Source of the DNA: Niabella agricola
GTDB lineage: Bacteria; Bacteroidota; Bacteroidia; Chitinophagales; Chitinophagaceae
Assembly: GCF_021538615.1 (NCBI RefSeq)
Contig: NZ_JAJHIZ010000003.1
Span: 2,728,001-2,792,000, forward strand
DNA length: 64,000 nt
Direction of reading: 5' to 3'
In this document: one piece after another, positions 43,701-50,698 of the stretch
Layout: each line of letters opens with the position of its first letter
How positions within the stretch are numbered: the stretch's first letter is position 1
The notes under the pieces: generated by a model
The model's database searches: none
What the model saw: the letters and a program-made list of their open reading frames with translations, nothing else
Told to the model about the DNA's origin: nothing
Made by a program: the position numbers and the translations under genes

Positions 43701-43845
43701 GGATATTACCCTTAAACGGATTGAAGCCTTTAATAGTCAACATCAGGTATTTAAACCGGTACAGGTAACAGATCTTAAAGATGAACAGGGCGCAGCAACA
43801 GGCACCCGCGTTGAAGTGCTGCTGGCATTATCAACCGCTTTTTAA
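40792..43845 (+). CDS. Two-component regulator propeller sensor histidine kinase
   Basis: A 1017-residue membrane sensor kinase starting at a GTG codon. A signal peptide (1-20, ending LPAQ) precedes about 14 two-component-regulator propeller repeats forming a large periplasmic double propeller (about 25-660, with units such as RRGTLWIATPVGI, RGQMWIGTNGYL and EGNIWIIGNRG), then a Y_Y_Y domain (about 700-765) and a transmembrane helix (about 770-788). The kinase domain is intact: His819 (TQMNPHFIFNSLN), Asn914 (PFVENAILHG) and DNGIG starting at 946. It diverges from the degenerate sensor and shares an operator region with it, so it may supply phosphate to the same LytTR regulator. Confidence 0.92.
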   Translation: MRLIILILLCCTSQIRLPAQTLSFRHLNSTNGLLSDQGIQFCEDRLGRLCIATDEGVNVFDGLHVDSYTSYNKSGIGNSRIKAIYCDRRGTLWIATPVGIQYKSENTAVFLTLPNPGKLPLEKVVFIRESMSGLLLLTRDSAFLVPHGAQVRPLNKLSAIIKNYNEILAVSHVEKDVWLLGVRGETLMVDLSKELLIRTFSYHNAWSLCRVNNDEWLACSLARDTVVLMNIRSGKTELVNSWRTQRGEKITGYGSEIAKINDEEYAMGSRYHGLYILNIRKKTAVQYINDPDDPSSVASNFIRRVMVTSTGVLAVHGNGVSYSSLDPPAMASVLSFSDRRGKKYKDVVNCFYQDARGQMWIGTNGYLIKWNRGNAISTFYPYYDKGTGPFMTRTLRAVIPDRKNRLWIGAFGSGLGRMLPDGRIEKTVFSAKLQNEKLSNEFHRITADKNGNFLIATGAQFYMLNPLTGSVQTFATHPTLKQIVNGYTTHFFADRSDNWWFAQSRGLSYYDRQKDRLYTILPPGSQKDNNIFAVEQDSGGMIYACGYYGVYIIDPQTRQIKKTINKYSGLESSYVVGLLKDLEGNIWIIGNRGLACYAPQTRALTVFDEKDGLIQSNHRVSAYYLTPDGEMFIGTQTGFNHFYPSALKRKAYVPKVYITGLQAGNQKRSTLSNSGPLVFNHQENNLVFHYLTVDYRNGNAIRYRYRLKGFDTAYIDAFKERQARYTNLPPGSYHFLAEASVNGTHWFAAAKPVYFSITPAFWTTWQFRLLALCLALCIIFALYKWRIAQIKKESRLRRDFEIRLNELEHKALRTQMNPHFIFNSLNTINSFINSNDRLQANQYISKFSRLVRLTLDHSRSKKIFLKDELEVIKIYVALEQLRFDQRFSYTIDVQNVDADTIEIPSMIIQPFVENAILHGLLPSTREGKLKIAIAEMQGMLLVTIEDNGIGRAAAQKNKEQLNFNRKSHGMDITLKRIEAFNSQHQVFKPVQVTDLKDEQGAATGTRVEVLLALSTAF

Positions 43846-43922
43846 TAAAAAGCAGCCGGAGCGTAAACCGCCGTTCTAAAACATTTTTTTTCGCCCCCCA
43901 AAAAAATCAAATACCTAAAATA

Positions 43923-43947
43923 CTTATGTATCGATTTCTTATGTATC
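43923..43947. promoter_or_regulatory. Direct repeat upstream of padR, possible operator
   Basis: CTTATGTATC occurs twice, at 43923-43932 and 43938-43947, 15 bases apart, directly over the presumed promoter of the PadR operon (TATCTTTA, 43945-43952). PadR proteins usually repress their own operon at ATGT/ACAT-type sites, so this is a reasonable autoregulatory site. Confidence 0.45.
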
Positions 43948-43966
43948 TTTATGCAAGAAATCAATT

Positions 43967-44302
43967 ATGGTGAACAAGACCAATTTATACAAAGGTTGTC
44001 TCGAGCCTATCCTGTTAAAGCTGCTGAAAGAAAACGGGCGCATGTATGGATACGAGATCACCCAGAAAGTAAAAGAGCTTACAGCGGGGGAGCTAAAAAT
44101 CACGGAAGGTGCCTTATATCCTCTTTTGCACCGGCTGGAAGCGGAGGGCATCCTGGAAGTGGAGATGGAAAACCTGGGTAACCGGGTACGTAAATATTAT
44201 TCGCTGACGGCATCGGGCAAAAAAGAACAGGCGCGATCTATGATCGAACTGGAGGCCTTTAAAAATACGCTGCAGCTGATCTTTAACCCGAAACTGGCCT
44301 AG
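43967..44302 (+). CDS. PadR-family transcriptional regulator
   Basis: A 111-residue winged-helix regulator. The PadR core is clear: LYKGCLEPILLKLLKENGRMYGYEI (about 7-31), then ELKITEGALYPLLHRLEAEGILEVE and the wing NRVRKYYSLTASGKKE. The short C-terminal dimerisation helix is typical of the small PadR type. The stop is one base before the first of two tandem membrane-protein genes. In Firmicutes similar PadR genes pair with HAAS/DUF1700-type membrane proteins, and the same logic probably applies here. Confidence 0.93.
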   Translation: MVNKTNLYKGCLEPILLKLLKENGRMYGYEITQKVKELTAGELKITEGALYPLLHRLEAEGILEVEMENLGNRVRKYYSLTASGKKEQARSMIELEAFKNTLQLIFNPKLA

Positions 44303-44303
44303 G

Positions 44304-45008
44304 ATGCTTACTAATAAGCAAATACAATACCTCGAACAGTTCTGCGAACAAAAAGGGGTACAGTATTACGACCTGCGGATGGAAATGGTGGATCACCTGG
44401 CTACGGAATTAGAAGAGGAAATGCAACGCCGCACAGATATCAATTTTCCTTCGTTGGTGCATCCCGTTTTTGAATCATTTGGTAAAAACGGCTTTCGTTC
44501 CATTGTGGAAGCAAAAGAAATCAGTATAGAGGATGCATATACCCGATGCCACCGCAACTATTTCTGGTCTTTTTTTACGCCTCCTAAAATGATTCTTACA
44601 CTATTTATGGCAGTTTGTTTGTGTTTGCCGTTCGTTTACGCCGGTGAAAAAGTGATCTTGCAGATGCACCGGGTCTATTATCTGTTGATGGCCTTTATTT
44701 GTGTACTTACCATACTTGGAATAGTATTACAACCAGGCCGAACCAGCAAGCCCTTATTCCTTTTAAAAGGTGTAAAAAGAAAATCGCTGTGCCGCAATAC
44801 CGGACTTCTCCTGGTGTTATTCGTAAACGGGTACACAACCCTTAAAAAAGATATCCCCGGGGATTTTAAACTTTTTGCTATGATTTTTCTTTTGTTTGTA
44901 ACGATCATGTATTCTTTAATATTTATTGCCCGGTATTATGCAGTGATAAAAATATACGCAAAAGCCAAACAGGACTACCCCCTGGCATTCATGAAAAAAA
45001 CTTTCTAA
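44304..45008 (+). CDS. PadR-linked membrane protein, first of tandem pair
   Basis: A 234-residue protein with a soluble N-terminal helical domain (1-90), in which EQFCEQKGVQYYDLRMEMVDHLATELEEEM recalls the HAAS/DUF1700 signalling domain. About four transmembrane helices follow (near 92-112, 122-142, 167-180 and 190-212). The protein encoded next has the same architecture and a nearly identical first 35 residues, so the pair arose by duplication. Function is unknown; membrane-stress sensing or signalling to PadR is an inference from operon structure. Confidence 0.8.
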   Translation: MLTNKQIQYLEQFCEQKGVQYYDLRMEMVDHLATELEEEMQRRTDINFPSLVHPVFESFGKNGFRSIVEAKEISIEDAYTRCHRNYFWSFFTPPKMILTLFMAVCLCLPFVYAGEKVILQMHRVYYLLMAFICVLTILGIVLQPGRTSKPLFLLKGVKRKSLCRNTGLLLVLFVNGYTTLKKDIPGDFKLFAMIFLLFVTIMYSLIFIARYYAVIKIYAKAKQDYPLAFMKKTF

Positions 45009-45010
45009 AC

Positions 45011-45697
45011 ATGCTTACAACCGAACAAATACAAACATTGGATCAGTTCTGCCAGAAAAAAGGCGTACACTATTATGATCTCCGGCAGGAAATGGTGGAT
45101 CATCTAGCAGAAAGCATAGAGACCGATATAGCTGCCAATCCGAAAACAAATTTTGACCAGGCGCTCCATCGCGTATACAGCGCCTTTGGCATTTCCGGTT
45201 TTTCAAATGTGATCCGGCAACGCGAAGAAGCGGCACGAAAAGCCTGCCGTCAAAAAGAGCTCCGGCTTTTCAGGGAATACTTTACATTTCCGAAAATAGC
45301 ACTGTCGCTGCTGGCCTTTTTACTGTTGCTTACCCCGGTATTCCTGTTTAAAATAGAGAATGCGAAGCTGGTATACGGCGCTTATTGTATCTTTTTATTC
45401 TTTTTCAGTATTGCGGCCATTGCTTTTGTACACATCCGTTTTAAGCGCCCCACCCAAAAGCTGCTGTTGTTAAAACATACCGGCAGCTTCACCGTTTTCG
45501 TGGGTCTCTTCCAGGTGCCCAACCTCTATTTTAACCTGGCGGTGAACGGTTTGGAAATCGACATCAACCATACTCCCTGGTTCAACCCGGTGATGGCCGC
45601 ATTTTGTGCCCTGGCGATCGTATTTACCATGGCCCGCTACCATGCTTACAAGGCCATTTATGCAGACGCCTGCCGGCGGTATCCGTTAGCGTTTTAG
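45011..45697 (+). CDS. PadR-linked membrane protein, second of tandem pair
   Basis: A 228-residue paralogue of the preceding gene product. Its N-terminus MLTTEQIQTLDQFCQKKG, followed by HYYDLRQEMVDHLAE, matches the first copy almost residue by residue, whereas the transmembrane part (about 98-215) has diverged strongly. It starts two bases after the upstream stop, so the three genes form one operon. Conservation of the YDLRxEMVDHLA segment in both copies points to this domain as the functional contact surface. Confidence 0.8.
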   Translation: MLTTEQIQTLDQFCQKKGVHYYDLRQEMVDHLAESIETDIAANPKTNFDQALHRVYSAFGISGFSNVIRQREEAARKACRQKELRLFREYFTFPKIALSLLAFLLLLTPVFLFKIENAKLVYGAYCIFLFFFSIAAIAFVHIRFKRPTQKLLLLKHTGSFTVFVGLFQVPNLYFNLAVNGLEIDINHTPWFNPVMAAFCALAIVFTMARYHAYKAIYADACRRYPLAF

Positions 45698-45890
45698 CAA
45701 TAGCCTGCTTTAAGGCCCCATCGAAAGTCGTATCTGGACTGTACTTTTCCTCTCCCGAAACCGGAAGATCCCGGCAGCGCATTGTATCCTTTCATTGCAA
45801 GCAATATTGAACATAAAATCAATGAATTGCGCATTACCATACCAACAACTGTGGGCTGAGCACCTCAAACTTAGTTTCAAATATTAGCAC

Positions 45891-45898
45891 TAAATTTG
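45891..45898 (+). promoter_or_regulatory. -7 element of the toxin-antitoxin operon
   Basis: TAAATTTG matches TAnnTTTG and lies 15 bases before the antitoxin start, giving a leader of about ten bases. No exact TTTG -33 element is seen at the usual distance. Confidence 0.45.
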
Positions 45899-45913
45899 TA
45901 GAAACTGAATATT

Positions 45914-46144
45914 ATGGCAAGCGTATTAGATAAAGAGATGATTAATTATTTTACCCAGTTGAATGAGGCAGAAAAAAAATCCATAGTACAAATGCTGAAA
46001 GCCTTTTTAAAGGGCCGCCAAACGGTTCCGGATCGCGTGACTATTGAGCAATATAATAAGGAGATAGAAGCGGCTATGGAAGAAGTGAAAAATGGGAATA
46101 CGTATAGCCATGAAGATGTAGTAACAATGGCAAAAAGCTGGTGA
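45914..46144 (+). CDS. Antitoxin of a type II RelE/ParE-like pair
   Basis: A 76-residue acidic helical protein (MASVLDKEMINYFTQLNEAEKKSIVQ) ending in an extended, charged tail, the usual build of antitoxins that wrap around a RelE/ParE-type toxin. Its stop codon overlaps the toxin start (TGATG). The C-terminal motif SHEDVVTMAKSW is common to Bacteroidota antitoxins of this kind. It probably also represses the operon, though no DNA-binding domain is obvious. Confidence 0.82.
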   Translation: MASVLDKEMINYFTQLNEAEKKSIVQMLKAFLKGRQTVPDRVTIEQYNKEIEAAMEEVKNGNTYSHEDVVTMAKSW

Positions 46145-46443
46145 TGGTAAAACGGAAAATAACCTGGACTAAAAGCGCGGTCCGTCAGCTAAATGAAGCG
46201 ATTGCATATATCCGACATGATTCACCTCAAAATGCCGAGAAAGTAAAAGAAAGAATATTGGAAAAAGTGGGACTGCTGGCAGACAATAAAGTTGTACATC
46301 GCAAAGATCCCCACAAGAAAAACAACGATGGTAAATACCTATACCTTGAAGTGTCGAAATATCGGATTGTGTATTATACAGCACCGAAGGAGGTCTTTAT
46401 AATCCGGCTACGGCATACAAGTATGGAGCCCACCAAATATTAG
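46144..46443 (+). CDS. RelE/ParE-family toxin
   Basis: A 99-residue basic protein of the RelE/ParE fold: ITWTKSAVRQLNEAIAYIRHDSPQNAEKVKERIL, then GKYLYLEVSKYRIVYYTAPKEVFIIRLRHTSMEP. The last motif is typical of ParE-like members, which act on gyrase or ribosomes; the target here is unknown. The ATG at 46144 overlaps the antitoxin stop. A GTG one codon earlier is an alternative start. Confidence 0.85.
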   Translation: MVKRKITWTKSAVRQLNEAIAYIRHDSPQNAEKVKERILEKVGLLADNKVVHRKDPHKKNNDGKYLYLEVSKYRIVYYTAPKEVFIIRLRHTSMEPTKY

Positions 46444-46485
46444 TTTTCTCTGCTAAATCTGCACTTCCTTATCAACATTCTGCAC

Positions 46486-47859
46486 ATGAAAAAAGTTTTT
46501 TTTTCAAAATTAATATTGCTTACGGTAATACTGCTTACTTCTTTTACCGCCCGCAGCCAGCAATACCAGCCTACCTGGGAGTCGCTGGAATCAAGACCCA
46601 CACCAGAATGGTATACTCATGCCAAGTTCGGAATCTTTATCCATTGGGGCTTGTACAGTGTTCCCGCCTGGGCCACCAATTCAAATGCCGATGGCTTTGG
46701 CAGCAACTATGCGGAATGGTATTGGGAGCGACTGAACAATACCAAGCTTAAGATCCATAAAGAATTTGTCGACTTCCAGAACCGCGTTTACGGTCCTGGT
46801 TTTAAATACCCCGATTTTGCGCCGTTGTTTAAAGCGGAACTGTTTGATCCTGTAAAATGGGCGCAGCTCTTTAAAGATGCCGGGGCTAAATATGTAGTGC
46901 TCACCAGCAAGCATCATGATGGTTTTGCACTCTGGCCCAGCCGTGAGTCCTGGAACTGGAATGCCGTAGACGCCGGTCCGCACCGCGATTTGGCCGGGGA
47001 TCTTTCAAAGGCCGTAAAGAATGCCGGCTTGCATATGGGCTTTTATTACTCACTGTATGAATGGTACAACCCGCTGTATAAAACGGATGTGACAAACTAT
47101 GTAGATCAGCGTATGTTACCGCAGCTAAAGGACCTGGTAAACCGTTACCAGCCGGATGTGATCTGGGCCGACGGCGATTGGGATCATTCCGATACGGTAT
47201 GGAAGAGCCGTTCCTTTATCCATTGGTTGTATAACGAATCTCCGGTAAAAAACACGGTAGTGATCAATGACCGCTGGGGAACCGGCAATAAACACTACGG
47301 TACTTTTAATTCCACCGAATATGGAAAGGGAAATGCCGGTCTGCACAAACCCTGGGAAGAATGCCGGGGCATTGGTGCTTCTTTTGGTTTAAACCGGAAT
47401 GAAAACCTGGAGCAATACCAAAGCAGCAGCAGCCTGGTGCACATGCTGATCGATATTGTGTCGCGCGGAGGTAACCTGCTCCTCAATATCGGCCCGGCCG
47501 CAGACGGCACCATTCCCGTGATTATGCAGCAACGGTTGAAAGACATAGGCGACTGGCTCAACGTGAATGGTGATGCCATTTATGGCACCACGGCCTGGAC
47601 AACGGCGCCCAAGCAAACCGATTCCACCATCCGTTTTACGCGAAAAGGGCATACGCTTTATGCCATTGCCACTACCTGGAAAGAATTGCTACTGGTAAAG
47701 GGTATTCAAAAAGCATCCGGCATCCGCTTGCTTGGTGTTCCAGGGAGGGTCGGTTTCCGTTCAACAGCCGGCGGTATTACCATCCACGCCCCACAGGTTA
47801 CACCCGCCAATAACCCCAGCCCTTATGCATGGGTGTATGAAATAGAGGGTGCATTTTAA
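46486..47859 (+). CDS. Alpha-L-fucosidase, GH29
   Basis: A 457-residue secreted glycoside hydrolase with a signal peptide (1-24, ending ARSQ). The GH29 catalytic barrel shows FGIFIHWGLYSVPAW (48-62), TSKHHDGFALW (140-150) and the nucleophile Asp229 in DVIWADGDWDH. The enzyme releases alpha-L-fucose from glycans by a retaining mechanism, in the periplasm or outside the cell. The C-terminal domain (about 360-457) is a short beta-sandwich. It stands alone with no SusCD pair nearby. Length is on the short side for GH29 but within range. Confidence 0.95.
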   Translation: MKKVFFSKLILLTVILLTSFTARSQQYQPTWESLESRPTPEWYTHAKFGIFIHWGLYSVPAWATNSNADGFGSNYAEWYWERLNNTKLKIHKEFVDFQNRVYGPGFKYPDFAPLFKAELFDPVKWAQLFKDAGAKYVVLTSKHHDGFALWPSRESWNWNAVDAGPHRDLAGDLSKAVKNAGLHMGFYYSLYEWYNPLYKTDVTNYVDQRMLPQLKDLVNRYQPDVIWADGDWDHSDTVWKSRSFIHWLYNESPVKNTVVINDRWGTGNKHYGTFNSTEYGKGNAGLHKPWEECRGIGASFGLNRNENLEQYQSSSSLVHMLIDIVSRGGNLLLNIGPAADGTIPVIMQQRLKDIGDWLNVNGDAIYGTTAWTTAPKQTDSTIRFTRKGHTLYAIATTWKELLLVKGIQKASGIRLLGVPGRVGFRSTAGGITIHAPQVTPANNPSPYAWVYEIEGAF

Positions 47860-47888
47860 TAACAACGGTTGATGAAAAGACAAGATTC

Positions 47889-49364
47889 TTATTTTTCTGA
47901 GGAGCGGATTTGTTCCTTCACCTTTTCCATCTTGTAGTCCCGCCCCCGGCGTATATCTTCAATAGTAGGCTGTACCAGGATCTCCGGCTGCACGCCTTGC
48001 CCGTCTTTTGGAAGGTGCTTATCCCTGACCATCCGGAAAAGGGGAAGCCGGAAACGTATTTTGGTTGCCGGCAGGGTTACATCGGGAATCAGCAGGGCGC
48101 TGTTCCCATAAGCGCCGCCGCCGGTAGGTTCTCCCAGGACGATTATATTCTGCTGGGCCTTTAATCCGCCGATCACCAGTGAGGTGGCCGAAAAGGAATT
48201 GCCACCACTGAGCAGGTACACCAACCCCTCATAATGGTTTTTTTTCTTTGGCCGGAAATAATGCTTTTCGTACCAGGTGAAATGGAAATACCCGTCGGTC
48301 TTTTTATGGGTAGCTAAACGCATAAACCATTTCAGCGCCAGGTCATTGCTGATAAAACGGCTGTAGGCAGAGCTGCGGGTGCGGGCATACAGCGAATCTG
48401 CCAGTTTGAAGGGCCGGTTGCTGAGGTATTTCATAAACAGGTTGGAATTGCCGACCCTGCCGCCTCCGTTACTTCTCAGATCCACTACCAGGTTCGGTAT
48501 TTTTTGCCGGCGTAGTTTCCGGAAAGATTGCCTGAAAAACGACCGTAATTTCAGCTTTTCAGAAAAACTGTTCAATTCCATAGTGGCAAAACGGCCGCTG
48601 CTGTCAATTATCAGTGATCGCTCCTCCTGCAACCGTCTGCTGCGCGGTTCCCGTTGTTGCTTTGATACTGCATGTGACTTCCGGCTGGTATCCACCGGAG
48701 GGCGATAAGGCCGGATCAGACGTTCGTGCGATGTACCGGTGCTATCGCGGAATCCGAAACGCAGGTCCCTGGGCCAACCATAGATCCACGTATATAATGC
48801 CCCGAAATAGGTACCCGTGCTCAATCGCTGGTCCTTTGCTGTACGGTTCCCTCCATCTGCCGGTATATAGCTCCGCAGGCTGTCCAGCACAGTTTTCACC
48901 GGTTTGCCTCCAACGGAATCGATCAACGCACCCCGGACCAGGCTGCTGTCGTTTTTAAAAATATTATACGCCACCGCCATGGTATCATTCCAGGTTTTTA
49001 CATATACGGGAAACACATCCTTCGTTTTCAGTGTATCCAGGTATTTTGTATATTTTTTTGAAGCGCGTACGGATGTGTGCCCGCAGCCGATCTGTGTCGC
49101 CACTTTCGTCAGCACTCTACGAAACTCCGGTTCAGTAAGACTATCCTTAAGCTGGAGATACCCGTTGTCAAACACGCTGTCTATAACAGCTTTGGATGTA
49201 TACCAGTACAAAGAAGGATGCCGTTCTTCCAGAATGTTTCGGAAAAGGTGGTAATCGGCCTGCAACTGCTGCAGACTGAATTTCTTTTGAGGATTAAACG
49301 CCACCCTGCCTGTTTTACAGGAGTACAGCACTATACCCATAAACAAACCGATCCACCATTTCAT
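47889..49364 (-). CDS. S41-family (C-terminal processing) peptidase-like lipoprotein
   Basis: A 491-residue protein with a short signal and lipobox (GIVLYSC, Cys16). An N-terminal helical domain is followed by a PDZ-like stretch with SLVRGALIDSVGGKPV, and an S41 protease core: LVVDLRSNGGGRVGN, then YLLSGGNSFSATSLVIGG with the probable nucleophile Ser, and GEPTGGGAYGN. The region around 230-255 (SRKSHAVSKQQREPRSRRLQEE) is a very basic insertion. Activity is plausible, but the catalytic Lys was not located with certainty. Substrates are probably envelope or imported proteins. Confidence 0.88.
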   Translation of the reverse strand: MKWWIGLFMGIVLYSCKTGRVAFNPQKKFSLQQLQADYHLFRNILEERHPSLYWYTSKAVIDSVFDNGYLQLKDSLTEPEFRRVLTKVATQIGCGHTSVRASKKYTKYLDTLKTKDVFPVYVKTWNDTMAVAYNIFKNDSSLVRGALIDSVGGKPVKTVLDSLRSYIPADGGNRTAKDQRLSTGTYFGALYTWIYGWPRDLRFGFRDSTGTSHERLIRPYRPPVDTSRKSHAVSKQQREPRSRRLQEERSLIIDSSGRFATMELNSFSEKLKLRSFFRQSFRKLRRQKIPNLVVDLRSNGGGRVGNSNLFMKYLSNRPFKLADSLYARTRSSAYSRFISNDLALKWFMRLATHKKTDGYFHFTWYEKHYFRPKKKNHYEGLVYLLSGGNSFSATSLVIGGLKAQQNIIVLGEPTGGGAYGNSALLIPDVTLPATKIRFRLPLFRMVRDKHLPKDGQGVQPEILVQPTIEDIRRGRDYKMEKVKEQIRSSEK

Positions 49365-49521
49365 GCCAAAGCCGCTTTTACAAATAACCGATGTAATTGC
49401 TGCAAACTACAATTTATAGGCTACATATCATGAGTGGCGTCTCAATTTTCATGGCCATTGCTTAGTATGGCAGGATGACGTTTCCGCAAAAAATGCGGAG
49501 CGGATCCGGTATATGAATGCC

Positions 49522-49575
49522 GCTGACGCACAGACCGGCACCCAAAAAAACGTGTCAGAAAATCTGCGCGTCAGC
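49522..49575. repeat. Inverted repeat between the S41 gene and the CxxCH lipoprotein gene
   Basis: GCTGACGCACAGA (49522-49534) faces TCTGCGCGTCAGC (49563-49575) with 12 of 13 positions pairing. It lies 29 bases beyond the stop of the leftward lipoprotein gene and may act as a terminator, although no T-run follows. Confidence 0.5.
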
Positions 49576-49603
49576 AGCAGTAGCGCTTTACAGTCGCGGC
49601 CCA

Positions 49604-50662
49604 TCAGGGCCTTAACCCGTTCAGCGAATAGATGTCTCTTGTTTTAAAATACTGGACCCAATTGTAATTTTTGAACCGGTCCTGGTCGGCCGCGCTCATT
49701 TTATGACAGCTCGAACAGTTATAGCCGGAACTGGCAATGATCACATTGTCGATCCCCTGATGGGCCGGATCTAAAAATACCGTCGTGTTCCGCTCCGCAT
49801 TCTGGATCCGTTTTTCCAGCACGTCCTTAAAAGCCCAGGTATTGTAGTTGGGCGATGCCTTTGCAAGGGCATATATTTTTTTGGCGGTTGCGGCATCACC
49901 CGTCCGTACGATCATATCCCCCATGTTTAAAAAATAGCCTTCGATATTATGCGGTGCAATCCAGCTGTTGTAACAGGCCCGTTTCCTGCCCAGGTTATGG
50001 CCGGAAAGATCGCGGTTGATGAATGCCTGGATGGCCGGGTTTGAGCGGTCTACAGAGGCCGTGTAACAATCTTCTAAAGTGGTCCATTGCCATTCCAGTG
50101 CCTGCTGAAAAAGCGGTGACTGTACGGGAGCGCCTGCAAAAGAGATCCCGATTGTAAATTTATTAAACTCCGGCCAGGCATTAATCGACTCCACTCCCCT
50201 GGTATACCCCTGCTGCTGAAGTTCCTGGGATTGAAGTATTCCCGCATGCGCCATTTCAGCGTCTGCCAGGAAACCCAGCACCCGTTTGTCATTGGGATTC
50301 ATCTGATAGGCCTTTGCAAAAAACCTGCGGGCGTCGGCCACATGGCCGGGAATCTCTTCCGGTGAAACGCCGCCCCTCATCCCTTCAGACAGCAGCCAGA
50401 ACCGCGCAAACCCGAGGTGCGCCGTAGCGATCAGGTTGGTTGAATCTTCCTGATACTGCTGCTCCAGCTTATGGATCACGGTCTTCACATTTTCAATATT
50501 CCCGGCATGAAACTGTTCCCAGAAATAATGGTTTTGCGGATCGTTCACCCGCTCGTAGAGTTTATCAAATGCAGACTTTTCGGTTTTATTCTTTCTGCAA
50601 GAAAGGATGGACACTGTGCCGGCAAGGATCATGCAGGCCAGCACAAGGATACTTTTTTTCAT
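49604..50662 (-). CDS. Lipoprotein with TPR-like repeats and a C-terminal CxxCH haem motif
   Basis: A 352-residue lipoprotein (Cys22, SILSCRKN). The body is helical with TPR-like spacing (LIATAHLGFARFWLL, PNDKRVLGFLADAEMAHAG, TAKKIYALAKAS). Near the C-terminus lies a single CxxCH motif, NCSSCHKM, followed by the short KNYNWVQYFKTRD, where covalent haem c attachment is expected, although a full cytochrome c fold is not obvious. The gene lies 36 bases after a TonB-dependent receptor gene and is probably expressed with it, suggesting a role in uptake or redox handling of a haem, iron or other cofactor substrate. This is inference. Confidence 0.82.
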   Translation of the reverse strand: MKKSILVLACMILAGTVSILSCRKNKTEKSAFDKLYERVNDPQNHYFWEQFHAGNIENVKTVIHKLEQQYQEDSTNLIATAHLGFARFWLLSEGMRGGVSPEEIPGHVADARRFFAKAYQMNPNDKRVLGFLADAEMAHAGILQSQELQQQGYTRGVESINAWPEFNKFTIGISFAGAPVQSPLFQQALEWQWTTLEDCYTASVDRSNPAIQAFINRDLSGHNLGRKRACYNSWIAPHNIEGYFLNMGDMIVRTGDAATAKKIYALAKASPNYNTWAFKDVLEKRIQNAERNTTVFLDPAHQGIDNVIIASSGYNCSSCHKMSAADQDRFKNYNWVQYFKTRDIYSLNGLRP

Positions 50663-50698
50663 TTTCGGTTGATTTATTTATACATGTAATAAAGCTGG

